Program-made: the position numbers and the translations under genes
Assembly: GCA_910589415.1 (NCBI GenBank)
Contig: OU342630.1
Location: forward strand, 84,936,186-85,000,185
Origin: Malachius bipustulatus
Taxonomy: Eukaryota; Arthropoda; Insecta; Coleoptera; Melyridae
Direction of reading: 5' to 3'
Length of the DNA: 64,000 nucleotides
Shown: one piece after another, positions 53,690 to 63,865 of the stretch
How the letters are laid out: each line of letters starts with the position of its first letter
How positions within the stretch are numbered: the first letter of the stretch is position 1
Notes under the pieces: model-generated
The model's input: only the letters and a program-made list of their open reading frames with translations
Told to the model about the DNA's origin: nothing
The model's database searches: none

Positions 53690-54060
53690 ACAAAATTATA
53701 CATTATTGTTTTTTTTTTAATATTTCCAGTTCGAGCCTGGCCTTCTCCGCTTCATACTCTGCTTTCTATTGCAGAGCAATAGCCGCCTTTAATTGCGCTT
53801 CTTCAATTTTCACTTTAATTGTGTGGAGTTCTTCGTCCCGCTTCTGCTGGTCCTCGACCCTTTTTATCCTCGAATCAGCCTCGCACTTTATTTTTGTTGC
53901 TTTTTTGCTTTGTAGCAAGCTGGCATGCTAACAGTCTGATCCTGAGATCTCCGAGGCTGTGAGTGTCGCAGATAAATCTGATGCACTGAGCGTTTCAGAT
54001 CCTCCTTCTGTTGCTGTTAATGCAGACTCACGCATTGGGGGACTGAAATGCGTTTAGAAG
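53690..54060 (-). pseudogene. Ser/Thr-rich plus coiled-coil protein fragment
   Basis: Minus strand starts near 54030 with 'RESALTATEGGSETLSASDL', one stop, then 'LLQSKKATKIKCEADSRIKR', 'VEDQQKRDEELHTIKVKIEE' and 'KAEYEAEKARLELEILKKK', a charged coiled coil. Two stop codons interrupt it. Coils of this kind end the Myb/SANT-like accessory proteins of Harbinger elements and some Gag-like proteins; I cannot decide. The first part is shared with 41959-41837. Confidence 0.45.
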
Positions 54061-54287
54061 ACCAATTTAAACATGTATCGAGCAAATAATTTCAAGATGT
54101 GATTCAATGTATAATGCCTTAGACTGTTAAATAAATATAATAGTGTAAGGTGCGGTTGTTTGAGAATAAAATTTTAATTTAAAATTTTAGAATAAAATTA
54201 TTATCAAAGGAATCAAACTGCAAATAATATAAATTAAAAGTCTCTCAAGCCAAAAACGCGACTGACCGTCGCGTAAAAAAAATTAGG
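54061..54287. other. Spacer shared with 41990-42214
   Basis: The duplicated block Q continues through here ('gtaaggtgcggttgtttgag'). No gene. Probably 3' untranslated sequence of relic K. Confidence 0.5.
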
Positions 54288-55532
54288 TCATTCTGCCTGC
54301 CCCCAAACACGTGGACGGGTGTCATCAATATGATCAATTACATTTAATAAATAATCAATCACTTTCTCGCTCTCAAAATAATCCAGAGTTATTTTGTTAC
54401 AATGCTCCACCGCCTTTGACCACATTGTCGGAGTGATATGACCAAGAGCTTCCTTCCACGTATTAATTACACCTTCCCTGGAATATCCATGCTTGCCGAT
54501 GTTTTTATCATAGTGAGATTTGGTTATGCCCCATATCATCTCAATTGGATTCAAAATGTATGGAGAGAGACGCAGTATTTTGTGATCAAATGGTCGATGA
54601 TGTAACTGTTTTCCAATTTATGTTTTGATGCAATCTGGACCAGGTTGGCTTGAGCATGGTCTCCTCAAACTGAATGTTTCTACTTCTCATCGACTCAAAA
54701 ATTTTTGGTTTGCTCCAGTTTGTCGTAGAATGAGGAATTTTCCGTGAATGATATGAGGCATTATCTAGTACTATTATACTCGGCTCTTCAAGTCGCTTTA
54801 AAATAGCTTCTTTAAACCACTCCTCAAAAAAATCTGCATCCATATTATGATGGTAGTCCATGCTATTATTTTTGGCCTCCAGTATTCTTTCTGCTTCTTT
54901 GAGAAATCTTGTCTTTTGATCCTGCATTCACAATTATGAATCTTTTCCCATTGCTTGATGATGAAACAGTTTTGAAACATTTTTTCGAGCCATCTTGTTA
55001 TGATTTTTTGCCTAGTTCTCCTTTTTGAAAGATCCATGTCTCATCTAAAAATATAACGGGGAGAGGAGTATCCCTCGAACAATATGAGATTGCTCACAAA
55101 GGACCTTCAAATTGTTTGTTTTCTTAAACGAAAAGCCGATCACTTTTAATTTCCTCCATACTGATGATTTGGAAATGTAACATACTTGCATGGTTGCTAG
55201 ATATTCTAGAATTTTTTCTAAGGTGACGTGCTGCTTGTTCGCATATAAATGTATGTGATGTTCGTGATTTCAGCTTTTATTGCTGGAGACAAATCGATCA
55301 ATTTATGATGCTGACGGACTCTCTTTTTGCGGTGCAAATCATCCCCACGGTTTCGCATTTCCACTACAGCTCCAACAATATTTCTTGACACTTTCAAAGC
55401 ACTTGCAGTTCGTTGTTTAGCTGCGAAAACTGATTCCACTGGTGCACCACTGTCTCTTTCACGTTCGAAATAGTCAAAAACATTGAGTAGAAGTTGACGG
55501 CCCTCATACGTTAATTGTCTATTCTCAGCCAT
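54288..55532 (-). pseudogene. DD82E-like transposase relic K
   Basis: ATG at 55532 starts MAENRQLTYEGRQLLLNVFD; HTH with 'VFAAKQRTASALKVSRNIVG'. After frameshifts the first catalytic block appears ('VIFLDETWIFQKGE', about 55050), then 'LEAKNNSMDYHHNMDADFFE', second D in IIVLDNASYHSRK, and 'MNPIEMIWGITKSHYDKNIG' with E. At least three frameshifts. The 3' part is over 95% like relic H. The better-preserved parts suggest an inactive but moderately young copy. Confidence 0.85.
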
Positions 55533-55610
55533 GTTGATAAAAATTATTTATTAAAACACTGCGAATTATAAGACTATAGTCTGTAGCAACTATAAGAAAT
55601 ATCTATTTGC
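55533..55610. other. 5' flank of relic K
   Basis: Short, AT-rich; no terminal repeat was found. Confidence 0.35.
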
Positions 55611-56330
55611 AATGTTTTGCCTAACACGGCGTCCTTCATTCAGCAAATCATTGCCAGCGTTGTCTTGCTGCACATTTCCATGAAATGGCTGCAAAGCATC
55701 ACCTAACAAGGGCACATTTTCATTAATGCACATTTTATGTAGGTAATATTGCCCAGGAGTTCACAAGAGTTTCGACAAATTGGGGGTGAATATCTAGCAA
55801 CACAATCTTTGAGTAAACACCTAAAACGATTTTTTAGAAGTCCGATACATCTCTTGATACAAGTTCTTCATGTGTGCATCCTGGAATGAACAATAATAAA
55901 CATTTGAAAAACAGATTGGTTCGTATATTCATAAGAAAATATTTCGTAACTTACCTATGAACGCAGGTTTGTATTAAACCCAAATTGTAATCTTCCACAA
56001 TGCTGTTTTGTGTTTTGATAACACCGCATTGCATAAAAACGTAGTGCTGTCAACACTTTGATTTCTGTACTTTTAAACCCGACACTAGACTCAATTGTTT
56101 AAATGTGGCCTCACAGCATTTATCAAGTTATTGGCTAGTTCTTTATCCAATCTAAATATCTCCTCAAAGCTCTTCTCTGGGAGAGCGAAGGCATTACTAT
56201 TAGCCCGTAAGGCCTTCCTTTCGCTGCAGACGTAGTGTTTGGTTTTGTTCCTGTTGCTCTTGTTCGTCATGCTCCCTATGATCCTGCTGTCAGTCTTCCC
56301 CGTCAATATTTTGTCTCAACAAGTGATCAG
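55611..56330 (-). pseudogene. PIF/Harbinger transposase pseudogene with internal deletion
   Basis: The minus frame 56306-56091 carries the N-terminal region ('NAFALPEKSFEEIFRLDKEL', 'ANNLINAVRPHL'). Further down (55900-55615) comes the C-terminal end ('MYRTSKKSF', 'GQYYLHKMCINENVPL', 'RRVRQNIANRYF'). The catalytic core between them is missing. Intron-like tracts separate the pieces, but frames are broken. Confidence 0.7.
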
Positions 56331-56379
56331 CGATAGGTAACATTTCTGAAATATATTCACAGTTTAGAAAGTATTATTG

Positions 56380-56383
56380 CATA
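56380..56383. repeat. Target duplication of the gypsy element (left)
   Basis: CATA, repeated at 59527-59530. Confidence 0.75.
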
Positions 56384-56685
56384 TGTAAGACTCCGGTTCG
56401 GAATTAATTACAACTGATTGCATCTGTAAAGATGTTTTATTGAGTATTACAATTAATAATTAAACAATCAAATTTAACATACCTGTAAAGATGAAATCGA
56501 AAATATAAAACAATTCGAACGGGAATCAAAAAGAACATCTGTCTGTTTATAATAATAATCACAACTAATTCTTAAGTATCGACTGGTGCTGGTGCGACGA
56601 GAATTAAATTAAAATCAAGAGACAAATGCACGAAGAAAACATTGATAACACTGATATCTGAAGTACAGTGACGTCGTACTTTACA
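56384..56685 (-). repeat. Gypsy 3' LTR
   Basis: Begins TGTAAGACTCCGGTTCGG and ends GTCGTACTTTACA on +. The adjacent inner sequence on the coding strand, GGGTGTGGGGA (56686-56696), is a good polypurine tract. Confidence 0.9.
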
Positions 56686-56701
56686 TCCCCACACCCAGAA
56701 A

Positions 56702-58218
56702 CTACCCTGGAGTAACAGAGAAAACTGGATAAAGTTTGGACACATGGAAATAATTAGATTCGGCTTTGCTAATACCCGAATCAACTTTGTAAATAGAATT
56801 CGAGAATCTTTCCAAAATTTGGAACGGACCAGATCTGATCTCGTCTAACTTATTACGATTCAAGCTATTTCCATGCGATACGAAGACAAAGTCACCCACT
56901 GCAAAAGTGGGGAATTTACGAACTTTATCTATTCTAGTTTTATTAAGGTTACCTATGGATTTTTTGAGAGTTTTCAAAAGCTTTTTTTCTGTCTTCATCC
57001 AGGTTTCTTTGAACTTTACAGTTATCAGGTACAATTTGTATATCGATATTATTGAGTAAATAATTAGGGCTAAATTGAGTAGCAGTATGAATGGTATTAT
57101 TATATTCTTCTACACATTTATCTGCTATGACGGACCATGGACGGTTCGAACGGGAGTAGTTTTCATTGATTCTGCATCTGATACGATTCACTAGGGTTTG
57201 ATTTAACCTTTCATTCAACCCGTTAGAGAATGGACAGTCGACAGCAGTAAAAATTAAGTTTACATCATTTTTCTTCAAAAATAGTTTAAATTCTCCCGAA
57301 TTAATTCCACTGTATTGATCGGTCAATAGAGTACCTATTTTAATACCTTTATTCAGAAGTTTATTCATAAGTGTGATAAAATCACGAGCTTTTTGAGTTT
57401 TCGAAGTATGAACAAAAGCAAAACGAGTAAAGTGGTCGACAAGTATGTGAAGATACTTTTTCGGAGAGTGATTTCCCCCAAAACCACCAACGGTATCTAA
57501 AGACATATGGACGTGTGGCCGGGCCCAATTGAGAGAGGTAGTCATAAGTAAAAGGAATACGTGATTTGTTCTTTATGCAAGATACACAAGAATGACAAAA
57601 GTCAGTTATTAACTTTCTTAAATTTTTACAATAATAAAAAGACGATATTTTCAATTCAATTTGTTTTGGACCAATATGGCCGAATTTGTTATGAATTTGT
57701 TGTATTATATTCCCACAGAATTCTGGCGAAATTATTATTTTGTGTTGGTTTTTACGTTGAGTATAAAGAATATCGCCTTTTTCCATAACACGGATAGCGG
57801 ATGGTAAATTATTTTTTATACCAGTTTGATCTTTAATTATTTCACTCAGTTGGATAAAGTTTACAATTTTGAGGTCATCCGTCAAAGTTGAGGAATCTAA
57901 AACAGGATTGCAAGACAAACAATCTGCGTCTGAGTTAGCGTTTCCTGGGACATATTTAACTCTAAAATTATATTGTGACAGATAAAACATCATATGTCTT
58001 AATTCTTCGTCTGTTTTAGAGTGAATATTAAGATTTTCTAAAGGTTTATGATCTGTGTGAACTTCAAAGTTCATATTTATAAGCCAGTAATGCCAGTACA
58101 TTAAAGCTTCTTTTATGGCAAGGCATTCCAGAAACACTGCTTTTTTACGTTTCTGAAATTCATTTAATTTTTTTGAAAAATAAGCTACTGGTTTGTTTAC
58201 CAGTATATATACAACCAT
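56702..58218 (-). pseudogene. Gypsy pol: RNase H and integrase
   Basis: Three overlapping frames on minus give one protein with two frameshifts (about 57540 and 57020). RNase H part: 'PVAYFSKKLNEFQKRKKAVF', 'FEVHTDHKPLENL', 'VPGNANSDADCLS'. Integrase zinc finger: 'NKFGHIGPKQ...CVSCIK'. Integrase core: D in MSLDTVGGFG, D in LLTDQYSG, E in NGLNERLNQT. The C-terminal part ends 'SGPFQILERFSNSIYKVDSG', close to the LTR. It would act in cDNA integration, but cannot be made in one piece here. Confidence 0.88.
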
Positions 58219-58687
58219 TTATTCTAGAAATAACATCTCTTCTGTTAATTAACTTGCCAATCATCAGTAAAGTCCTGTAATCGAGGAAATGTTCAGCCAT
58301 TATGGCATTTTCACGTTTCTCTTTTACTTTCAAGTTACGATCCGCAGTGTCACTAGTAGTAGCTTTTTTAGGTAAAACGTAAACATTATTGATATGTTTC
58401 CTGAATGTATGTATGGCTGGTTGAAATCTCTTCTTGGAAGATTGATCAGTCGTAATATTATAATCCTTATACAGATATTCATAAGCCTGATAATATTTAT
58501 CATCTTCATGGTCAAGGTTATCATAATCCACTTCTCTGGGCTGTTTTTCATAATTCTGATTAATAATAATTGATTCTCTTACAACAGTTGGCTCTGTTTC
58601 ATCTGCATTATAAAATAACTGTTCTGGAATTTCTTCTTTATCCATTAGGAATGGATTGTTGGTAGTTTTTGAAAATTTGATTCCCAT
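58160..58687 (-). pseudogene. Unidentified frame upstream of the gypsy RNase H
   Basis: 175 codons, starts MGIKFSKTTNNPFLMDKEEI; acidic and Tyr-rich middle ('DHEDDKYYQAYEYLYKD'), then basic. Its last codons overlap the RNase H frame at the deletion point. It could be part of Gag or a spacer region of Pol. I do not recognise it. Confidence 0.4.
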
Positions 58688-58848
58688 TTCTCAGTTCAAC
58701 ACTTCTTAACTACAAACGTTTATTACATATTACTTAAACAATAATTTCATTTTCAAAAGGCTTTCCTACTTGATTTTACACTTTTACTTCAGAAACGTAA
58801 TGAGCGAGCACAAGTCAAATCTTCAGTCTTCCTTCATAAAATAAACAC

Positions 58849-59178
58849 GTGTCTCAAGCAAGCACAAGCACAACAGTCACAAGACAAGTCACAACACAAA
58901 GTCGAATTTCGAACCTTTACGTAAAAAGTATTTCAGATTCAACAAATATTAATGTAAAGGATTCTGCTAAAGTGAATTTCAATGAGTTTATAGACGTAGA
59001 TGATTTCTCAACTAATTTAAATCATTTAGAAGAAAATTAAAAACTGAAACTTGCCAATATAATAAATAAATATTCAGCTGTTTTTGCAAAAGATAAATTC
59101 GATATTGGTACAGTATCAAATTATGAAGCTACAGTAAAATTAAGGGAACATAAATATGTCTCTAGAAAACCATACTGA
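58849..59178 (+). pseudogene. Gypsy pol segment in inverted orientation
   Basis: The plus strand reads, with one stop at 59038-59040, 'NEFIDVDDFSTNL' and 'INKYSAVFAKDKFDIGTVSN', a stretch just upstream of RT in gypsy-type Pol. The rest of the element is on minus, so this piece was flipped. It is followed at 59177-59221 by a reverse-complement scrap of the LTR. Confidence 0.75.
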
Positions 59179-59221
59179 TGTTCTTTTTGATTCCCGTTCG
59201 AATTGTTTTATATTTTCGATT

Positions 59222-59526
59222 TGAAAGACTCCGGTTCGGAATTAATACTTACAACTGATTGCATCTGTAAAGATGTTTTATTGAGTATTACAATTAATAA
59301 TTAAACAATCAAATTTAACATACCTGTAAAGATGAAATCGAAAATATAAAACAATTCGAACGGGAATCAAAAAGAACATCTGTCTGTTTATAATAATAAT
59401 CACAACTAATTCTTAAGTATCGACTGGTGCTGGTGCGACGAGAATTAAATTAAAATCAAGAGACAAATGCACGAAGAAAACATTGATAACACTGATATCT
59501 GAAGTACAGTGACGTCGTACTTTACA
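59222..59526 (-). repeat. Gypsy 5' LTR
   Basis: Nearly the same as 56384-56685, with three extra bases in 'aatacttacaac'. No primer binding site follows because the adjacent sequence is the inverted LTR scrap. Confidence 0.9.
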
Positions 59527-59769
59527 CATATAATTTTTATTACAGGAGCCCAATCAAGTGATCACGTAGATAATCACTGATTATAAAATGGCCCCTTAAA
59601 ATAACAATTTTATTGTCCCAATTATCCCCCCCCCCCCAGAGACTCAACATGATCCTGCGTATAAAATGATGGGCTTTAATCGTTGATAAATTTAGCATAG
59701 GTGCCTAAGTTATACATTGTAATTATTGTAAGAAAAATTATTCCAAAATTTACACACTATTTACAAAAA
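59527..59769. other. Spacer, starts with the right CATA target copy
   Basis: CATA at 59527-59530. A run of 13 C near 59626-59638 is the longest homopolymer of G or C in the window. No gene. Confidence 0.5.
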
Positions 59770-59864
59770 CTAGACATTTTCATCAGGGCGGGCCTTCTTT
59801 GACACTCTTTCTCTCCGTCCATCTTCTCGACCGCCAGCGGTAGCCAAGCAAACTCCCACTGACT
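59770..59864 (-). CDS. Candidate terminal exon, unknown protein
   Basis: Minus strand: a good acceptor (TTTTCTTTTTAG) at 59865 precedes an open stretch that reads 'SVGVCLATAGGREDGRRERV' then 'SKKARPDENV' and a TAG stop (59770-59772). Its G+C content is far above the surroundings. No domain recognised and no upstream exon found. It may be a real host exon or chance in a GC-rich patch. Confidence 0.25.
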
Positions 59865-60220
59865 CTAAAAAGAAAATTATACAAGCCCATAAATATCTCA
59901 TGTGGGTAAAAACTGCCCAGAACATAAAGTGAACACAGAGAAGTTCGAAGAGTTGGTCTAATCTGTATACAAAATTACGTTCCTAATGATAACTGTCTTA
60001 TTAATGTTGAATTTAGTGTTTCTTATAAATTGATATTGTAACCTCGATAAATATTTTATGTGTATATCTGTCTCCTACTTCTGATGAAGAGTTTTGTTTC
60101 TGAGAAAGTATTTCCGTCACAACATACTAACATACCTATGAGCTCTGTTTATCGAAAATCAATTGGATGTGCGTGAATGTTCATTTAAGGCGTTATTATA
60201 TGTAAGATGTGTTTTTTATA
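59865..60220. other. Non-coding stretch
   Basis: Nothing recognised. Confidence 0.4.
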
Positions 60221-60438
60221 CAGGGTGTCTTACGACATGACTGTCGTAGCCTGGGACTGTGTTTCTTGGGTCAAGTCAAAAATGTCTAAAAATGTCTGTT
60301 GGTTTTGTTATTATTAAAAAGACCAGGTGGCTGCGAATCACCAATAGTATTATTTATTGTGACAGTAAACGTCAATTAAAATAATTTTGCGTGTGTTACA
60401 CTAAAATAATCTTGAAGGTCGTGTCGTGGGACACTCTG
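60221..60438. mobile_element. MITE, 218 bp, CAGGGTG/CACTCTG ends
   Basis: CAGGGTGTCTTACGACATGA on the left pairs with the right end (gtgtcgtgggacactctg) over about 25 bases with several mismatches. TATA flanks both sides (60217-60220 and 60439-60442). Non-coding. Confidence 0.65.
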
Positions 60439-61084
60439 TATATATTTGCTGATAGTTTATGATGTAAATATAGATAATATTATATAGGTACATATTTATA
60501 ATCGATAAAAGTAGACATATTACCTACGTGTATCTATTGTTTTATTAATACATGGAAAATAATAATACCTAATTATTATAAAACACTTTCCTAGTCATTC
60601 ATTTTCAGCCAGTTTTTATTGCTGAATTTTTTATATTCTTTTATGAGTCACCCATGCCTTTGTTCATGACAATTAGTACGTCTGTGATAGATGATTGAAG
60701 GAAAATGAATTTATTTGATAAGGCGACGAAGCTTAGTTCGCTCGTATTAATGATTGAATGAGGGGGTAGTGCAGCAAACTGCAACAAAGCTGATGTTTAG
60801 TTTTAGTTGAATCATATGAGGACTGGTGACCTTCTCACACTTAACATGTGTTCAAGGGTCGGAGTTCTTTGGCTTTGCAAATCTTTCCGAAATCTGCCCA
60901 AGTCACTCACTGATTGTTTTTTCATGTTTCCATGTGAATTCAAGTCTTGTGTATTTTCTTCTGATAACGTCTGTTTGGATGCACCCATCAATGACCATAA
61001 GAGCATTTGAATCTTTGGACGGTCTTTGGATAATATTGAGCTCCACATTGAAGCAAATGGCAGATATTTTATTCAAATAATTTT
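60439..61084. other. Non-coding or unassigned stretch
   Basis: Frames at 60807-61080 exist on both strands and neither shows a known family. One could be a decayed piece of a transposon protein. Confidence 0.35.
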
Positions 61085-62330
61085 TTAAATTTTCGGATTA
61101 CGCGCAGCAGTATAATTAGGTACTTCGGTAATTAAGTGTTCAAGTATTGATTCATTCAGTAACAACTTGTTATTATAATTAAATTTCAAAAATAATATTT
61201 GTTCGGCCTTTGTTGAACTTAGCTGATTTTGAAGTTCAGCCAAAATGTTCCCGGCTTTGGAAAATAAATTTTCGCAAGGAATCGATGTTGCTAATGCGCA
61301 GTATTTTTGTTTTATAAGGGTGCTTAAAAATGGATATAAATATTTATTTTCATTCCGCCATTCCAGCTGTCCTTTTTTTCTATCCAAGATATCATCGTCC
61401 ATGTACCTCTGAATCTCCGTAATTGCTCTAGATGTTGCAGTCTTTGATGTTGTTTTGGTGCTACCGGCGGATATTTTGTCTATAGACGCCCATATTGATG
61501 GTTTATTTGACTCATGCCCTGGTAGCATCTTCAAAAGGTTCTAAAACATATTTCCGTTCTTTTAAAATTTGCCATCCATCCAGAGTTAACTGGGAAAACT
61601 CTATGTCGAAGAGTGCTACTGTTGAGCGTATAGCTGCTTCTAGCTCTAAAGCGGTCAATCTTTTCCACCTTGTGACACAATCTTCAATTAATTTTTTTGG
61701 GATCTTAATTCCGGCGTTTTATTGAAAACTCACAAGTTTGCTGTTCGCGTTTGGACTACTTGACATGCCACCACAGTTTTTATTTTATCTACCGTGGGCT
61801 CAACTGTAGTGAGAGGATTCTGAACAATTAAATTTAACGTGTGGGCGTTGCACCCAAAATACATCCACCCCATTCCATTTATGTTGACGTTTTTTAATAT
61901 TTGACACATTGTCCGAAACAGCAAATAAAATTTTCCCTTCCAATTCCCAATCCGCTGTATATTGTTTTAATTCTTGGGCCAAATGTTCACTTGTGTGAAT
62001 TTTATCAAAAACTGCACATTTTAAAAGGATTGACTGCAGTCATCCTTTAAGTCAGTTGTCAAACAAACTTGGTTAAGTTGTTTCACTTTTTCTCTACATT
62101 TTATAACGCATTCTTATAAAGACTTGTGATGTAACTTTTTGATATTATCTTTCGATTGGGTAACCCATATAGGAAGGTCAAGTGCTTTTACAAAAGCACG
62201 GAAACTTGCATCTTCAACTAGACTGAAGGATTGATGGTCCACATAAAATAGTTTCAATAACTGTACATCATTTTTTTTTGCGCTCACTGTCACTTTTTTC
62301 GGAATTTAGGAAGTAAAAAAAAAATGTTCC
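61085..62330 (-). pseudogene. hAT transposase pseudogene (ZBED-like)
   Basis: On minus, in order: 'PFSIVEDASFRAFVKALDLP'-like sequence (about 62240-62170), 'VCLTTD' (about 62060), 'ELEGKILFAVSDNVSNIKK' (61982), 'MYFGCNAHTLNLIVQNPLTT' (61870), and the C-terminal dimerisation region in an open frame 61534-61085 ('KQKYCALATSIPCENLFSKA', 'EQILFLKFN'). These are the blocks of hAT/ZBED transposases; catalytic D in SDN. At least four frameshifts or stops; the BED zinc finger is not found. Confidence 0.85.
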
Positions 62331-62359
62331 CGCATTTGATGTAGAAGGTGAAGGATCTA

Positions 62360-62599
62360 GGGCCAGTTGCACAAACGTTAATTAAAGATTTGTCAGATAA
62401 TTACTGATTTTAAATTGCAAATTTTGAAAATATGGTGAATATTTTGAATGATATATAATTTTTTATCAGTAGTTAACTCTTCTAAAAGGGAGTATAATTT
62501 ATTTCCAACAATATCAGAGCAACAGTTTGATAATACAGGGCATTTTAAAATCAGTAATTATCTGGCAGATCTGTAATTAACGTTTGTGCAACCGGACCC
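62360..62599. mobile_element. MITE, 240 bp, TA duplication
   Basis: GGGCCAGTTGCACAAACGTT and its inverted match at the right end (aacgtttgtgcaaccggaccc) pair over about 54 bases. TA at 62358-62359 and 62600-62601. The GG-CC-GTTGCACAAACG end is widespread in insect MITEs. Confidence 0.88.
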
Positions 62600-62601
62600 T
62601 A

Positions 62602-62905
62602 CTGTTTTTGTGTGTTTTTTTTAATTGTTGCTTTTTTTCCCGCACCTCTCAAACTTCAACCCCCTCATAAAGGCATCTACCCCTAGGAATTTTTTTTAGA
62701 TATTATTATGGTCGTGTGACATGTCATTTGAATTTTTAAGGTATTTTAAGGGAAATTATTTCTGCTGAACTTAGAAGCTTTCTTTGCTCGTTGAAAGTAA
62801 AGCAGAAGAAAATATTATCTTGCAAGGAGGGTCACATCGATATTAGAAAGGTCTGCCTGAGAAGATCCTTACTGCAAAGTTTTGCATCAATATTCGAAAA
62901 ATCAA
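62602..62905. other. Non-coding stretch
   Basis: No gene. The frames at 62791-63023 overlap the SINE-like head. Confidence 0.4.
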
Positions 62906-62985
62906 AAGTAACGATAGCGCGATGGTTTAGGTCGCTGACTGAAACCGTTGTGGTTCGAATCCCAGCTCGGCTTGGTTGTTTGTAT
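62906..62985 (+). mobile_element. tRNA-derived SINE head or tRNA relic
   Basis: A perfect B-box (GGTTCGAATCC, 62952-62962) lies about 30 bases after a weaker A-box-like segment (TAGCGCGATGGTTTAGG, about 62915-62931). This is the internal promoter layout of RNA polymerase III. Pairing for a full cloverleaf is not convincing, so a SINE head is more likely than a tRNA gene. Confidence 0.5.
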
Positions 62986-63009
62986 TCGTTTATACTTCGA
63001 CTTGATTGA

Positions 63010-63730
63010 GATAATCGATCCAAATTATTTTCTCACAATGCTTCACGCAATTGCTCCACAGTTGTGAAGAAACAGACTCTACTGCTTGGTACCACATTGC
63101 CAACACAGCTTCATCTGAAAATCCATTTCTCCCAATGTTTTGGTCATAATACCTTTTCCCTGCTGCCCATATTAGTTCAGTAGGGTTATAGTGACAGTGA
63201 TGGCAATCTCATCACCCGATGCCCATTGCTTGAATAATTATTTGGTGGACCCCATGAATCTCACGCCGTTTATTGTCTTTCGCAAGCTGTAGTAACTCTT
63301 TTTTAAAAGCTCCCTCTGGATATTCTATTTCATTGTTGTTTTGTTGACCAGCCATTGTTGTATTTCTTTCTTCCATGCTGTCGTGGGCTGCTTTTCAGTT
63401 AATAACGAACGATATCTTGCATCAAGCATAATTACCGACGGTTCTTCTAAAGATGGCAAAAATTGAGTCTTAACCACTTCTCGAACAACACACTCGTCAC
63501 GTTGTTGTGGTAATTATCTGTCTTCTTTTTTGAGCAAAACATAAGACTGGCATTTGAAATGAAACCATTCTTACCGCCTTCATGTAGTACCACATACCGT
63601 TTTCCTTCATTGCCATCTGTCTTCATACATGACTATTGAATCATCTTGCCACGAATGTTTATTGCTTCCTTTTGCAGAAATCCCGAGTTTCATCTAAAAA
63701 TACAAATGAACTTAAACTTATTTCTTGAAT
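63010..63730 (-). pseudogene. DD82E-like transposase relic L
   Basis: Minus strand in broken frames: 'GKRYVVLHEGGKNGFI', 'NNVTSVLFEKWL', 'EEPSVIMLDA' with the second D (the usual N after D is changed), 'QPTTAWKKEIQQWLVNKTT', 'HCHYNPTELIWAAGKRYYDQ' with E, 'NGFSDEAVLAMWYQAV'. The 5' half is lost. Heavily mutated, an older lineage near H/K. Confidence 0.75.
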
Positions 63731-63865
63731 TAATTGGTTATACTGTCTTATCAATTTAACTCTTTTAAGAACAGTACTACAAAATAAATATGTAGTTACA
63801 AAAAATTGTACAAGAGTTTGAAAAATGTGAATATCAAAAAAGCTTTAATTATACTCGATCTATCG
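63731..63865. other. AT-rich spacer
   Basis: Nothing recognised. Confidence 0.4.

Larger units (their letters stand above)
56384..59526 (-). mobile_element. Ty3/gypsy LTR retrotransposon, internally deleted and rearranged
   Basis: Two LTRs of 302 and 305 bp (TG...CA) differ by about a three-base indel and a few bases, and CATA flanks both. Only 2.5 kb lies inside: the 3' half of pol on minus, an unidentified minus frame, and a 5' pol segment in the opposite orientation ending in an inverted scrap of LTR. Gag, protease and most of RT are missing. Confidence 0.9.

Noticed and set aside
56384..59526. Complete endogenous retrovirus with an envelope gene
   Set aside because: Only part of pol remains, the 175-codon extra frame has no signal peptide or membrane segment, and there is no room for env.
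62906..62985. Functional tRNA gene
   Set aside because: B-box is perfect but acceptor and anticodon stems do not pair well; a SINE head fits better.
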